Made by a program: the position numbers and the translations under genes. The notes under the pieces were generated by a model. The model did no database searches. It was not told where the DNA came from and saw nothing but the letters and a program-made list of their open reading frames with translations. DNA of 64,000 nt from Ascidiimonas sp046199005 (lineage in GTDB: Bacteria > Bacteroidota > Bacteroidia > Flavobacteriales > Flavobacteriaceae), in contig CP176050.1 in assembly GCA_046199005.1 (NCBI GenBank), positions 1,674,001 to 1,738,000 on the forward strand. Direction: 5' to 3'. Below, piece after piece: positions 25,319 to 34,268 of this stretch. The first letter of the stretch is position 1, and each line of letters opens with the position of its first letter.

Positions 25319-25834
25319 ATGAAAAACCCCGAGACCATCATTCAACAGCTCGTTACCAAATACAAACTACAACCACATCCCGAAGGTGGTTTTTATAAAG
25401 AAACGTATCGTAGTAAAGGTAGCATTCCCAAAGCAGCCTTATCCGATGGTTTTGCAGGCGATCGCAATTTTAGTACGGCCATCTATTTTTTATTAACCGC
25501 AGGGAACTTTTCGGCTTTTCATCGTATCCAACAAGATGAGGTATGGCATTTTTACGACGGAGAACCCCTGGAAGTGCATGTGATTGATACCGAAGGAAAC
25601 TACCATTGTCAGGAACTTCACAACGACTTGGAGTCCGCCGGAATCCCTCAGTTTACCGTACCCGCCGGATGCTGGTTCGCTTCCTGTGTGAAGGGAGGCG
25701 GTTCTTATTCATTTGTGGGCTGTACCGTAGCTCCCGGTTTTGATTTTGCCGATTTTGAACTGGCTAAACGCGAAAGCCTGGCGAATGAATATCCACAGTA
25801 TAAGACTATTATCCATCAACTTACCCGAAGTTAA
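25319..25834 (+). CDS. Cupin protein, DUF985 (YML079-like)
   Basis: 171 residues covering the whole DUF985 cupin domain: LQPHPEGGFYKETYRS near residue 17, FSAFHRIQQDEVWHFYDGEP (about 65-84) with the cupin metal/ligand positions, FTVPAGCWFASCVKG (about 114-128) and VAPGFDFADFELAKR near the end. Family proteins are small cupins whose reaction is unsettled; some are annotated as sugar-nucleotide or metal-binding. No pathway neighbours. The ATG at 25319 is the only plausible start. Good overall length match. Confidence 0.88.
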   Translation: MKNPETIIQQLVTKYKLQPHPEGGFYKETYRSKGSIPKAALSDGFAGDRNFSTAIYFLLTAGNFSAFHRIQQDEVWHFYDGEPLEVHVIDTEGNYHCQELHNDLESAGIPQFTVPAGCWFASCVKGGGSYSFVGCTVAPGFDFADFELAKRESLANEYPQYKTIIHQLTRS

Positions 25835-25907
25835 AGAAGAAATTTACTGAAGAAAATTCGCTCTTTACATATTTTTATTTATTTTTAGCTTAGTTAATTA
25901 CGATGAG

Positions 25908-26201
25908 ATGAAAAATTGTGAACAGTGTAACAAATCATTTTCCCTGAAACAACTTCTTCTGTTTTTTACTAAAGGGAGTAAAGTTATAAGATGTAGGAAT
26001 TGTAATTATCCTAATACAATAGCTGAATCATCGATCAAAATTAATGTATTTATTAGTGTACTCACCAGTGCATCTGCTATGTTGTTCATGGCATATGGTC
26101 CGTTTACCGTAATTCCTAATATTTTGATTGCATTCGTCCTGATGATCCTGCTGTACCTGCTTTTTTCCTTCATTTCGCTTCGGTTTATAAGTTTCAAATA
26201 G
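25908..26201 (+). CDS. TIGR04104-like zinc-ribbon membrane protein
   Basis: 97 residues: a zinc ribbon from four Cys in two CxxC pairs (CEQC at residues 4-7 and CRNC near residues 29-32), then two hydrophobic helices (VFISVLTSASAMLFMAYG, IPNILIAFVLMILLYLLFS). This fits the small TIGR04104 family of putative zinc finger membrane proteins. Function unknown. It follows the cupin by 73 bp on the same strand and may be co-transcribed. Confidence 0.7.
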   Translation: MKNCEQCNKSFSLKQLLLFFTKGSKVIRCRNCNYPNTIAESSIKINVFISVLTSASAMLFMAYGPFTVIPNILIAFVLMILLYLLFSFISLRFISFK

Positions 26202-26512
26202 CAATTTTTCAACGACTTTAGACATTATACAAGGGCATTTTGAAAACCTGTTTTAACGATTTTATATCTTCTTAACAACATCCATTTTTAAACTATTCTG
26301 ATGAAGCAAGCTGGCTCTATATGGGGTTATGAAACCTGCTGCTGAAATGGAATTGGTTTAAAAAATCCGCGTTGGTATAGAATAAATAGAATCGCAGTTC
26401 TTAACGCTACCGGCAGTTCTTAAGAGTATTTACTATAGTATTATACGTCATACAAATATGCTTAGATGGCTTCTGGTGCGGTTTGGGACGATTTTATACT
26501 GAAATATCTTCG
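26202..26512. other. Gene-free spacer
   Basis: 311 bp between convergent genes. I see no repeat, hairpin or open frame that I can support. Confidence 0.4.
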
Positions 26513-27307
26513 TTACGCACTTAATTTCAATATTCTAAAAGCTCCTTGTATGACCAATATAAAAACGATGGTTCCTACGATCAGATCGGGTTTATTGGAG
26601 TTTAACCAGTTTACTAAAAGTCCGGCAACAATAACGCCTAAATTGATAATCACATCGTTAGATGTAAAAATCATACTGGCTTTCATATGTGCCTCCTCTT
26701 TACTTTTAGACTTTTGTAAGAGGAAAAGGCAAATCCCGTTTGCAATCAGTGCAAAAACCGAAATGATAATCATTGTTGAAAAATCCGGTAGCTTTTCTGC
26801 TCCAAAAAATCTTCTTAAAACCTCTACGAAACCAATGATTGCCAGCGTAATTTGAAAGTATCCGGCGAGTTTGGCAATGCGTTTTTTTCTGGTGAGGGTG
26901 CCACCTACTGCCAGCAGACTAATGCCATATACAAAACTGTCGGCTAGCATGTCCAGGCTGTCTGCTATCAGTCCTATAGAAGTGGAGAGGATGCCGGTCG
27001 TCATTTCAATAATAAAAAAGGCGAAGTTGATGCCAAGTACTGCCCACAACAGTTTTCTCTGCTGGGTGTGTTCTTTAAATTCGTTTTGCTCTGTTGGTTC
27101 GGTAGCGATCTTCCTTCCACCTAAATTCAGGTCTAGAATGGCTTTTTCGATCTGATCGATCTGACCGTTGTGAAAAACCGTTAGTTTTCTATTGGGAATA
27201 TCAAAGTCTAAATGTACAACCTGCGTAATTCCCTCCAGTTTCATTCGGATGAGGTTTTCTTCAGAGGGACAATCCATTTTTGTTATCTCAAACAGGGTTT
27301 TAAACAT
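26513..27307 (-). CDS. Cation diffusion facilitator-like transporter with N-terminal ferredoxin-like domain
   Basis: 264 residues. Residues 1-65 form a small HMA-like ferredoxin fold (MFKTLFEITKMDCPSEENLI, ending DLNLGG). Then six transmembrane helices of the CDF type: IGLIADSLDMLADSFVYG in helix 2 and FTSNDVIINLGVIVAGLLV in helix 5 carry the D/N metal ligands at the usual places. CDF proteins export Zn, Co, Cd or Fe in exchange for protons. The usual C-terminal cytoplasmic domain is missing and its job may be taken by the N-terminal one. The metal cannot be told. Confidence 0.82.
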   Translation of the reverse strand: MFKTLFEITKMDCPSEENLIRMKLEGITQVVHLDFDIPNRKLTVFHNGQIDQIEKAILDLNLGGRKIATEPTEQNEFKEHTQQRKLLWAVLGINFAFFIIEMTTGILSTSIGLIADSLDMLADSFVYGISLLAVGGTLTRKKRIAKLAGYFQITLAIIGFVEVLRRFFGAEKLPDFSTMIIISVFALIANGICLFLLQKSKSKEEAHMKASMIFTSNDVIINLGVIVAGLLVNWLNSNKPDLIVGTIVFILVIQGAFRILKLSA

Positions 27308-27343
27308 GAGGCGTATTGTTCTTACATAGATATACTACTGTCT

Positions 27344-28312
27344 TTAATCTTTAAGCTCACTGCTATTCTTTACAAAATCTTCTTTTTGAGGTATATAATC
27401 TCTTTTGATTTCTCCGTTAACAAGTACTTCATCAAAATAGAGTTTGGCGCCAATGGTATTATATAAGTCTGCAGTATTTTGAAGCTGAAGGTGTAAATGC
27501 GCCTGAGTGGTGTTTCCGGAATTACCGCATTGGGCTATCGTTTCTCCCTGTTTTACCAGATCTCCTTCCTTAACTTTTACAGAGTTCTGTTTAAGATGGG
27601 CAAACAAAAGGTGTTCTTTTCTTTGGGTTTCGAGAACGATCGTATTTCCTGTAGGATGGTCTGTATTTACCTCGCCGGGACTATTATCCTTCACACCCTC
27701 AATTACCTTGACCACTTTGGCATCACATGGCGCTATGAGGTCTTTGCCGAAAACAAAATAGCTTTCGTTTTTGGTGGGGTCTCCTTTGTAAGGAGCTCCG
27801 TTGGCAACCATAAGAATATCATATGCATACTGCTGATTCAGATCGGCCATATGATAATTGGTTTCTACGGATTCTCCGCCCCAGTACACAAAGGCTTCCT
27901 CCTTAAACGGAAACAGCATTTTGGTTGCATTTCTTTTTAATACTGAAGAATTTTCAAAGGTATTTCTGGGGATGAACCAGGCACTGATCTGATTTTCTTT
28001 GTTTAAGCCGATAAAAATATCGCTTACAGCCTTATCAAATTGTGTTCTGTAGATATAGGCAGAATTCTCCTGATGCGAAAACTCCATGGTTTGAATCGCT
28101 CCAAAATTGGACTTGACTTCGGTAAACAGGTCAACCATTTGTTCTTTAGTAAGGAACGTCTTCATCACCGGATCAAACAGATAGTGAATAGCTTCGTAAT
28201 TGGAATCGTTATAATGCTTTTGGAATTCACCCATAACGTTTTCGAGCTGAGGACTTTGAGGAAAACTGCTTGCACTGATTAAGAGAAAAAACAAAGGTCG
28301 CAGTATCTTCAT
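27344..28312 (-). CDS. M23-family metallopeptidase, exported
   Basis: The start at 28312 (MKILRPLFFLLISASSFPQ) gives a signal peptide; an upstream ATG at 28342 only extends it. 322 residues. Residues about 20-110 look like the DUF3887-type N-terminal domain (MKTFLTKEQMVDLFTEVK). The peptidase domain has His154 (NYHMADLN), Asp165, His239 (LFAHLK) and HLHL at 272-275, plus G-N-S-G-N near residue 263. These are the LytM/M23 zinc and catalytic positions. M23 enzymes cut peptidoglycan cross-links or peptides. Followed by a repeat region. Confidence 0.87.
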   Translation of the reverse strand: MKILRPLFFLLISASSFPQSPQLENVMGEFQKHYNDSNYEAIHYLFDPVMKTFLTKEQMVDLFTEVKSNFGAIQTMEFSHQENSAYIYRTQFDKAVSDIFIGLNKENQISAWFIPRNTFENSSVLKRNATKMLFPFKEEAFVYWGGESVETNYHMADLNQQYAYDILMVANGAPYKGDPTKNESYFVFGKDLIAPCDAKVVKVIEGVKDNSPGEVNTDHPTGNTIVLETQRKEHLLFAHLKQNSVKVKEGDLVKQGETIAQCGNSGNTTQAHLHLQLQNTADLYNTIGAKLYFDEVLVNGEIKRDYIPQKEDFVKNSSELKD

Positions 28313-28382
28313 TGTTGGGCTTAATTTTAAATTGAACAACATTGATGAAGGTATTCATATTAAAATTAAAGGTACTGTATTT

Positions 28383-28480
28383 TTGATTTACTCGATAATC
28401 GAGATTTAAAATGCTCCGACGCTTGCGTCGAAATCAAAGTTGAACTTCTTTCTAATACCTCATGGGCCTGCTCTGACGTA
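28383..28480. repeat. Dispersed hairpin repeat, family C (variant)
   Basis: Starts TACTCGATAATCGAG, then CGACGCTTGCGTCGAAATC and CTCATGGGCCTGCTCTG. The same order in reverse complement occurs at 38545-38605, and the GAAAT..CTCATGGGCCTG part matches 2545-2640. Confidence 0.6.
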
Positions 28481-28597
28481 GTTTACTTTATCACAGTGTA
28501 TGATGTAAGGTCTTTTCGAAGAAGCATCGCGACTGAGAAATCTTTTGATTAAAACGTAATGTGTCAATAGAAGTCACCAGCATAAATTACACTAAAC

Positions 28598-28757
28598 TAA
28601 GAGCTATAGCGAGACGTCAGGTTGAGTGATTTTTCGATCCTTTAGGTCGAAAAATAGTATCGAAACCCGATTGAAGTTCAAGGCTCATCATAAACAAGGT
28701 CTCGATACTTGTTTTTCCGCCAGGCTCCAAAACAAACTCGACCTGACGATGGGATTG
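28598..28757. repeat. Repeat family B unit (hairpin TTTTTCGA, GGTCTCGATAC)
   Basis: Starts with a GTTGAGTGATTTTTCGATCC hairpin like the array at 5485-6705, then CGAAACCCGATTG and GGTCTCGATACTTG to CTCGACCTGACG. An almost identical unit is at 29518-29667. Confidence 0.75.
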
Positions 28758-29322
28758 TTTTTAGGGTTTTTAATAAAATTCCCCTCCTTAACTAAGGAGG
28801 GGTGGCACTTGCGAATCTGGCGACCGCCGATTTGAAAGTGACGGGGTGGTTGACGGTCATGATTTGCTAATTCCACCCTAAAACCACCTCCCCCTCATGC
28901 CTAGGCACTGCTCCTTATCCCGAAATTTAGGGAGAGGAGAATTCTTTCGATGCTTTTTAATGGTGTTCATGGATCTGTATTCAAGTGGTGTAATTGTAAA
29001 TAAAAAAAGGTCTCGATACTTGTTTTTCCGCTTGGCTCCAAAACAAACTCGACCTGACGATGGGATTGTTTTTAGGGTTTTTAATAAAATTCCCCTCCTT
29101 AACTAAGGAGGGGTGGCACTTGCGAATCTGGCGACCGCCGATTTGAAAGTGACGGGGTGGTTGACGGTCATGATTTGCTGATTCCACCCTAAAACCACCT
29201 CCCCCTCATACCTAGGCACTCCTCCTTATCCCGAAATTTAGGGAGAGGAGAATTCCTTCGATGCTTTTTAATGGTGTTCATGGATCTGTATTCAAGTGGT
29301 GTAATTGTAAATAAAAAAAGAT
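28701..29322. repeat. Two tandem copies of a 311-bp repeat
   Basis: CTCGATACTT recurs at 28701 and 29012, and CTCGATGCTT at 29323, so the period is 311 bp exactly. The two copies are near identical. They contain a CCCCTCCTTAACTAAGGAGG hairpin and the relic ATTTGAAAGTGACGGGGTGG. The left end overlaps a family-B unit. Confidence 0.85.
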
Positions 29323-29419
29323 CTCGATGCTTGTTTCTCCGCTTGGCTCCAAAACAAACTCGACCTGACGATATGGGTCTGCTTTAACTGATACTACCTG
29401 GAAGTATCAAAAAATACGA

Positions 29420-29765
29420 ATGTCATTTCGACAAGCTGCCGAAGGCGCGAGGAGAAATCTGCCTGATACCAGGTTAATGTCTGATAGAAGTCTCCATCAT
29501 AAATAGCACTAAGCCAAAAATTATAGCAAGACGTCCGGTTGAGTGATTTTTTGATCTTTTAGGTCGAAAAATAGTATCGAAACCCGATTGGAGTTTATGG
29601 CTCATCATAAACAAGGTCTCGATACTTGTTTTTCCGCCAGGCTTCAAAACAAACTCGACCTGACGATGAAAACGAGTCATTTCGACAAACTGCCGAAGGC
29701 GCGAGGAGAAATCTGCCTGATACCAGACTAATTGTGTATAGAAGTCATCATTGTAAATCACACTA
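29420..29765. repeat. Duplicated block with a second family-B unit
   Basis: TTTCGACAA(G/A)CTGCCGAAGG and GCGCGAGGAGAAATCTGCCT occur at 29425 and again at 29690; between them lies the family-B unit 29518-29667. The region appears built from repeats with no gene. Confidence 0.7.
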
Positions 29766-29818
29766 AACGGAAAAAGTTATCTCACCCTAAAGGGATTCGA
29801 TATGACTGTGGGCCGAAA

Positions 29819-29850
29819 ACAAAAAAAGCCCTTCGTTTCCGAAAGGCTTG
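29819..29850 (-). terminator. Terminator-like hairpin (third copy below tRNA-His)
   Basis: GCCCTTCGTTTCCGAAAGGC next to an A run; on the minus strand it reads as stem-loop plus T tract. Identical to the copy at 30042-30070. Confidence 0.6.
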
Positions 29851-29856
29851 TATTCT

Positions 29857-29910
29857 TGGGTAGAAGACCGGGTTCCCCGAAGCGTCGGGACAGGCTTCTC
29901 ACCCGGCAAG
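29857..29910 (-). pseudogene. Degenerate tRNA-His 3'-end copy, a
   Basis: Reverse complement contains AACCCGGTCTTCTACCCA, the 3' end of the tRNA-His, but the T loop and the rest are replaced by an insertion (GTCCCGACGCTTCGGGG). It is 109 bp from copy b in the same arrangement. Confidence 0.6.
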
Positions 29911-29931
29911 TTTTTTCTAAATTTTGAGTAC

Positions 29932-29960
29932 AAAAAAAGCCCCTCGATATCGAGAGGCTA
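29932..29960 (-). terminator. Terminator-like hairpin (second copy)
   Basis: GCCCCTCGATATCGAGAGGC with an adjacent A run (T run on the minus strand). The stem differs from the flanking copies by compensatory changes, suggesting that pairing matters. Confidence 0.6.
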
Positions 29961-29966
29961 TTTTTC

Positions 29967-30020
29967 TGGGTAGAAGACCGGGTTCCCCGAAGCGTCGGGA
30001 CAGGCTTCTCACCCGGCAAG
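29967..30020 (-). pseudogene. Degenerate tRNA-His 3'-end copy, b
   Basis: Same composite as copy a, with the AACCCGGTCTTCTACCCA tail and the inserted GGGTGAGAAGCC arm. The tail can pair with that arm (CTTCTACCC with GGGTGAGAAG). Not a functional tRNA. Confidence 0.6.
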
Positions 30021-30041
30021 TTTAATTTAACTTTCACATAC

Positions 30042-30070
30042 AAAAAAAGCCCTTCGTTTCCGAAAGGCTT
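30042..30070 (-). terminator. Intrinsic terminator of tRNA-His
   Basis: Minus strand: GCCTTTCGGAAACGAAGGGC then TTTTTTT, starting about 10 nt after the tRNA end. A strong stem with a T tract. Confidence 0.8.
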
Positions 30071-30079
30071 GTATTCTTG

Positions 30080-30153
30080 GGTAGAAGACCGGGTTCGAAC
30101 CGGCGACCTCTGGAACCACAATCCAGCGCTCTAACCAGCTGAGCTACAACTAC
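30080..30153 (-). tRNA. tRNA-His (GTG)
   Basis: On the minus strand a complete cloverleaf: D arm GCTC..GAGC, anticodon stem CTGGA/TCCAG with loop TTGTGGT (anticodon GTG), T stem GCCGG/CCGGT around TTCGAAC. Position 30154 is a G that can serve as G-1 pairing with C73, the histidine identity feature. The acceptor GTAGTTG/CTTCTAC has two adjacent T-T mismatches, unusual for a functional tRNA. The terminator follows at once. Two degenerate copies of the 3' end lie downstream. Confidence 0.85.
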
Positions 30154-30220
30154 CATGTAATTAGCGGATGCAAATGTACTTTATTTGCGTGTTTCTTCAA
30201 AGAAAAATAAAAAATATTTG

Positions 30221-30943
30221 TTATATCAAGTCGTCTAAACTATTAACCGCGACAAAGCGTTCTACCGTGAAGCCTTCGGCGTATTCGGTACCGATCAATC
30301 TGCCGAGATCGCGCGCACGGTAATGAATGCTATCGATAAAATTTTTGCTACTGATGGGTGTTTCCGGTTCATCACTATCCGGATCGTAGAACTGTGAACC
30401 ATAGGCTTTGATCGCCTCCGATTTTTTGTCAATAAAACCGGTTACATCCACTACGAAATCCGGCGTAATATTTTTCCATTGAATGTAATGATAAACTACT
30501 TTAGGCCGCCAGGCTTCCTGCCACTCGTCACCACCTTCTTCTTTGGTGTCTATTTTTACCAATCCGCTAAGAAAACAGGAATCACTTACCAACTTACTGC
30601 CTTTGGCATGATCTATATGACGATCATCGATGGCATTACACAAAACAATTTCTGGTTGATACTTACGTATCATCTTTATGATCTCAAGTTGATGTACTTT
30701 ATCGTTCACAAAAAAACCATCTGCAAACTCCATATTTTCCCGAATGATCACGCCCAATGCATCAGCAGCATCAGACGCTTCCTGATCGCGTATCTCAGGA
30801 GTGCCCCGTGTTCCCAGTTCTCCTCTGGTAAGATCTATGATCCCTACTTTTTTACCGGAAGCTATTTCTTTTGCCAGCGTAGCACCACAACCTAATTCTA
30901 CATCATCGGGATGACTCCCAAAAGCAAGTATGTCAAGTTTCAT
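30221..30943 (-). CDS. bshB1: Bacillithiol biosynthesis deacetylase BshB1
   Basis: 240 residues, a PIG-L/LmbE-fold zinc deacetylase. It removes the acetyl group from N-acetylglucosaminyl-malate to give GlcN-malate, the second step of bacillithiol synthesis. Zinc and catalytic residues: HPDDVELGCG at 11-20 (His11, Asp13, Asp14) and DDRHIDHAKGS (His109, Asp111, His112). GSQFYDPDSDEP, a conserved BshB1 loop, lies in the C-terminal third. No bshA or bshC adjoins, so the pathway is dispersed. The gene lies 67 bp from the tRNA and the ATG at 30943 is the clear start. Confidence 0.93.
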   Translation of the reverse strand: MKLDILAFGSHPDDVELGCGATLAKEIASGKKVGIIDLTRGELGTRGTPEIRDQEASDAADALGVIIRENMEFADGFFVNDKVHQLEIIKMIRKYQPEIVLCNAIDDRHIDHAKGSKLVSDSCFLSGLVKIDTKEEGGDEWQEAWRPKVVYHYIQWKNITPDFVVDVTGFIDKKSEAIKAYGSQFYDPDSDEPETPISSKNFIDSIHYRARDLGRLIGTEYAEGFTVERFVAVNSLDDLI

Positions 30944-31166
30944 AAGCTTCTATAAAATATTTTCAGCCTGAAAGATACATATTTTGGACGGGACGTAAGT
31001 AAAGGTTACAGGTTGAAAGATGCGTTTACCAAGTTGTTCGTATGACTACACCATCACTGATCATTGCCTTAAGTGAACTATAGCAACAGCACCTCTCCTT
31101 GATAAGTAGGAGACTTTTGAAATGGATAAAATAGCATGCAACGTCGTCAAAGTTTTACTTAGTTAT

Positions 31167-32378
31167 CTATATCATCTTGGGTTGTCGACTTTTTAAATAC
31201 GTACCGTCTTCATCAGCTTTGACCGCTTTCGCAATCGACAGCGCCTGTTCGATATCGGCAATAAGGTCTTCGGTTTCTTCAATCCCCACCGAAAAACGCA
31301 ATAAGCCGTCCTTAATACCTTGATGCGCTCTTTCTTCTGCACTGAGCAAGGCATGTGAGGTTTGAGTAGGAGAGAGGATGGTGCTCTCCACTCCGGCAAG
31401 GCTCATCGATGGCTTGATAAGCTCTAAGGCATGAGTAAAAGTACTGGCATCAATTTCCGGTAATAATTCAAAAGATAACATTCCACCATAGCCTTTCATT
31501 TGCTTCTTAGCAAGTTTATGATCAGGATGGGAATCGAGTCCCGGGTAGTACACTTGCTGAATATCTGTATGCGCATTCAGGTATTCGGCGAGCTTCATGG
31601 CATTTTCATTTTGTGCCTTTACTCTTATACCCAGCGTTTTAATGCTTCGCTCCAAAAGCCAGACGGTGTAGTCAGATAAACTTCCTCCAAAATTCTTGGC
31701 CAGCTGAAAAACACGGTCTATATGTGCCTCAGAACCAGCTACGGCACCTGCCAGAATATCGCTATGTCCGCCGAGATATTTGGTAGCACTATGGATCACC
31801 AGATCAATCCCGAAGTCGATAGGATTTTGATTAACCGGACTCGCAAAAGTATTATCGATCATAGAGACCAATCCATTTTGTCGTGCGATTTCAGCGACCA
31901 TTTTCATATCAGTGATCGTAAGTAACGGGTTAGAAGGTGTTTCAATGTACAATACTTTGGTATTCGGCTGGATGAGTTTTTCAAAATCTTCTTTCTCCAA
32001 ACCTTCTGTAAAGGAATACTCAATACCAAATTTTTCAAATTCTTCTACCACCAGATTATAAGTACCTCCATAAAGAGTTTTTTGTAAGACAATATGATCG
32101 CCCTTTTTTAAAAAAGCCATCAAAGCCGTACTTACCGCCGCCATCCCGCTTCCGAAGATCAGCGCAGCTTCTGCATGTTCTAAAGCTGCTATCTTCTGGC
32201 AGAGTGCCCTTTGATTAGGCGTATTAAAATACCGGGGATACATTTTGATATCCACATTTTCGTACGCATACGACGTACTCATATATAAAGGAGATACAGC
32301 ACCTTTAAACTGTTCGTCTTTTAATTCTCCGGTGTGTGTGCAAATAGTATTAAGACCTCGTTTGTTGTTTTTCATCAA
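31167..32378 (-). CDS. Trans-sulfuration PLP enzyme (cystathionine gamma-synthase / methionine gamma-lyase type)
   Basis: 403 residues of the Cys/Met metabolism PLP family. Signatures: YPRYFNTPNQ (substrate loop, normally Y-x-R-x-x-N-P-T), FGSGMAAVSTALMAFLKKGD near residue 75, YIETPSNPLLTITD and Schiff-base Lys200 in DLVIHSATKYLGGHSD. The end, GVESTILSPTQTSHALL and LLRFSVGIEETEDLI, fits the family. Members form or split C-S bonds of cystathionine or methionine. Which reaction cannot be settled by eye; the NTPNQ change is of note. Stands alone with a long intergenic region upstream. Confidence 0.87.
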   Translation of the reverse strand: MMKNNKRGLNTICTHTGELKDEQFKGAVSPLYMSTSYAYENVDIKMYPRYFNTPNQRALCQKIAALEHAEAALIFGSGMAAVSTALMAFLKKGDHIVLQKTLYGGTYNLVVEEFEKFGIEYSFTEGLEKEDFEKLIQPNTKVLYIETPSNPLLTITDMKMVAEIARQNGLVSMIDNTFASPVNQNPIDFGIDLVIHSATKYLGGHSDILAGAVAGSEAHIDRVFQLAKNFGGSLSDYTVWLLERSIKTLGIRVKAQNENAMKLAEYLNAHTDIQQVYYPGLDSHPDHKLAKKQMKGYGGMLSFELLPEIDASTFTHALELIKPSMSLAGVESTILSPTQTSHALLSAEERAHQGIKDGLLRFSVGIEETEDLIADIEQALSIAKAVKADEDGTYLKSRQPKMI

Positions 32379-32858
32379 TAAGGAATTTAAAAGCTAAAAT
32401 TACGAAATAAAGAGTACATAGATTCGCTGTTGAATAAATCTAACAGTAATTCTTTGAATGTTAATTTAAGCTTTAGAATTTAGTCATACTTAGAAGTTTT
32501 GAGTTATCTTCTATAGTTTTATTTCATTTCTTTTGCTCCTCCAAAAGAAACGAAACAAAGAAAAGAGGCCTTCCTCTATGAATTTTTTGACAGTGAAGTC
32601 AAAAACCAATTCGAAAACATCGCGTCGCTACGTTCCTTCGCTCCTGTTTCGAAGTTTTTGTTCCCCTGCGCATGCTGGCTGCTTGCTGCAAACAGCCACT
32701 GGCTGTTTTTAAATCGCTCGCCCCTGCCTCAGGATTTCACTGCGTGGGGCTTCTTTTCATAACTATATTATTTTTTGAAACTACTCCTGAGTTAAATTGA
32801 AGAGAGGGAAAAGCAAAAAAGATAAGAAGTTAAAAATTATCATGATTAGAATCTAGCC
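32379..32858. other. Gene-free intergenic region with inverted-repeat filler
   Basis: 480 bp without a coding frame. It contains TTCTTTTGCTCCTCCAAAAGAA (a palindromic block in two 11-mers) and CAGCCACTGGCTGTTTTT, relatives of hairpins at 11024 and of the element at 38.3 kb. It includes promoters for neither clearly. Confidence 0.45.
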
Positions 32859-34268
32859 TTACACCTCTGTGGTTTTCCAACGTCCTTTTCGGAAGTAAAT
32901 GATCCCGGTAATGGCTATTAACACTTCGGCTAAGGTGATCGCTATAAAAACACCCATAGGTCCCCAATCCAGAACGAAAGCTGCGAGATAGGCAATGGGT
33001 AATTGAAATAACCAGAAGCAGAAAAAATTAATGACCGTGGGAGTTCGGGTATCTCCTGCGCCATTAAATGCCTGGATCACCACCATGCCATAAGCATAGA
33101 ACAAATACCCGGCGGTAATTACCTGTAAGCTTAATGCACCGTACTTAATGACCTCTGGAACTTCGCTGAACAAGCCTATGATCTGCTTTGCCATAAGCAG
33201 ATAGATGATGGAAACAGACAGCATAAATATAGCATTGTACTTACCTGTTTTCCAGACAGATGTTTCTGCGCGTTCGGGTTTTTTGGCTCCCAGGTTTTGT
33301 CCTACTAAAGTAGCCGCGGCATTGCTCATTCCCCAGGAAGGCATCAAGGTAAACATAAGAACTCTGATAGATATGGTATATCCCGCAAGCACTTCGCTTC
33401 CAAATTCGGCCATAAAACGCATGAGGATGACCCAGCTGGAGGTCCCTATTAAAAACTGACCAATACCACCCAATGAAATTCGAATCATGTTTAGCATGAC
33501 CTTGGTACGCAATACCAAGTCTTTAATGCCCAGTTTAATTTTGCCCCAGCCATAAAATAGAAGTACCAGCTGAAAAATCACCGCCGTTCCACGTCCGATT
33601 GTTGTGGCAATGGCCGCACCTTTCACTCCGAATTCCGGAACAGGGCCCAGACCAAAAATAAATATCGGATCCAGAATGATATTAAGTCCGTTAGACAAAA
33701 CCAGCGTCCACATCGCCATAGATGCGTTTCCGGCTCCTCTGAATATAGCATTGATAAGGAATAATAACATGATGGTTACATTACCGCCGATCAAGATCTG
33801 TGTATAGCCATAGCCTTCCTCAATTAGATCGGTTTCACCACCCATAAAGGAAAGGATCTCTTTTGGAAAGAGAATACCCGGTATACTGAGAAGGATTGCT
33901 ACGACAACTCCCAGCAGTATGGCTTGCATAGCTGCTTCGTTTGCGCCTTTTTCGTCTTTTTCTCCGGTTCGCCTTGCTACGATAGCTGTAGCGGCCATAC
34001 TTAATCCAATAGCGATGGCATACACGAGTGTGATTACCGATTCTGTAAGACCTATGGTGGCAACGGCATTTACACTTACCTGGGATACATAAAAGATATC
34101 GACCAATGCAAATACAGATTCCATGACCATTTCGAGGATCATGGGTACTGATAATAAAAAGATCGCTTTGCGGATGCTTCCGGTAGTGAAACTCTGTTCT
34201 TTCCCGCTTAGGGATAATTTTAAATAATAAAAGAACTTATGAAGTATGGTAGAATGTTTTGCAGTCAT
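32859..34268 (-). CDS. MATE-family multidrug efflux transporter
   Basis: 469 residues with twelve hydrophobic helices in two MatE halves. Typical pieces: SVPMILEMVMESVFALVDIF in helix 1, AMQAILLGVVVAILLSIPGI, NAIFRGAGNASMAMWTLVLS near residue 190, and the second-half equivalents NAAATLVGQNLGAKKPERAE and VIQAFNGAGDTRTPTVINFF. MATE proteins export drugs or metabolites using Na+ or H+ gradients. Two peptide genes begin about 370 bp upstream on the other strand, but no link is shown. Confidence 0.92.
   Translation of the reverse strand: MTAKHSTILHKFFYYLKLSLSGKEQSFTTGSIRKAIFLLSVPMILEMVMESVFALVDIFYVSQVSVNAVATIGLTESVITLVYAIAIGLSMAATAIVARRTGEKDEKGANEAAMQAILLGVVVAILLSIPGILFPKEILSFMGGETDLIEEGYGYTQILIGGNVTIMLLFLINAIFRGAGNASMAMWTLVLSNGLNIILDPIFIFGLGPVPEFGVKGAAIATTIGRGTAVIFQLVLLFYGWGKIKLGIKDLVLRTKVMLNMIRISLGGIGQFLIGTSSWVILMRFMAEFGSEVLAGYTISIRVLMFTLMPSWGMSNAAATLVGQNLGAKKPERAETSVWKTGKYNAIFMLSVSIIYLLMAKQIIGLFSEVPEVIKYGALSLQVITAGYLFYAYGMVVIQAFNGAGDTRTPTVINFFCFWLFQLPIAYLAAFVLDWGPMGVFIAITLAEVLIAITGIIYFRKGRWKTTEV

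Noticed and set aside
28626..29187. Several 62-69-codon frames on both strands
   Set aside because: All lie in the 311-bp repeat and its family-B unit, with both strands open to similar lengths.
31167..32378. Naming the trans-sulfuration enzyme metB
   Set aside because: The family is clear but cystathionine synthase and methionine lyase cannot be separated by eye, so no symbol was given.
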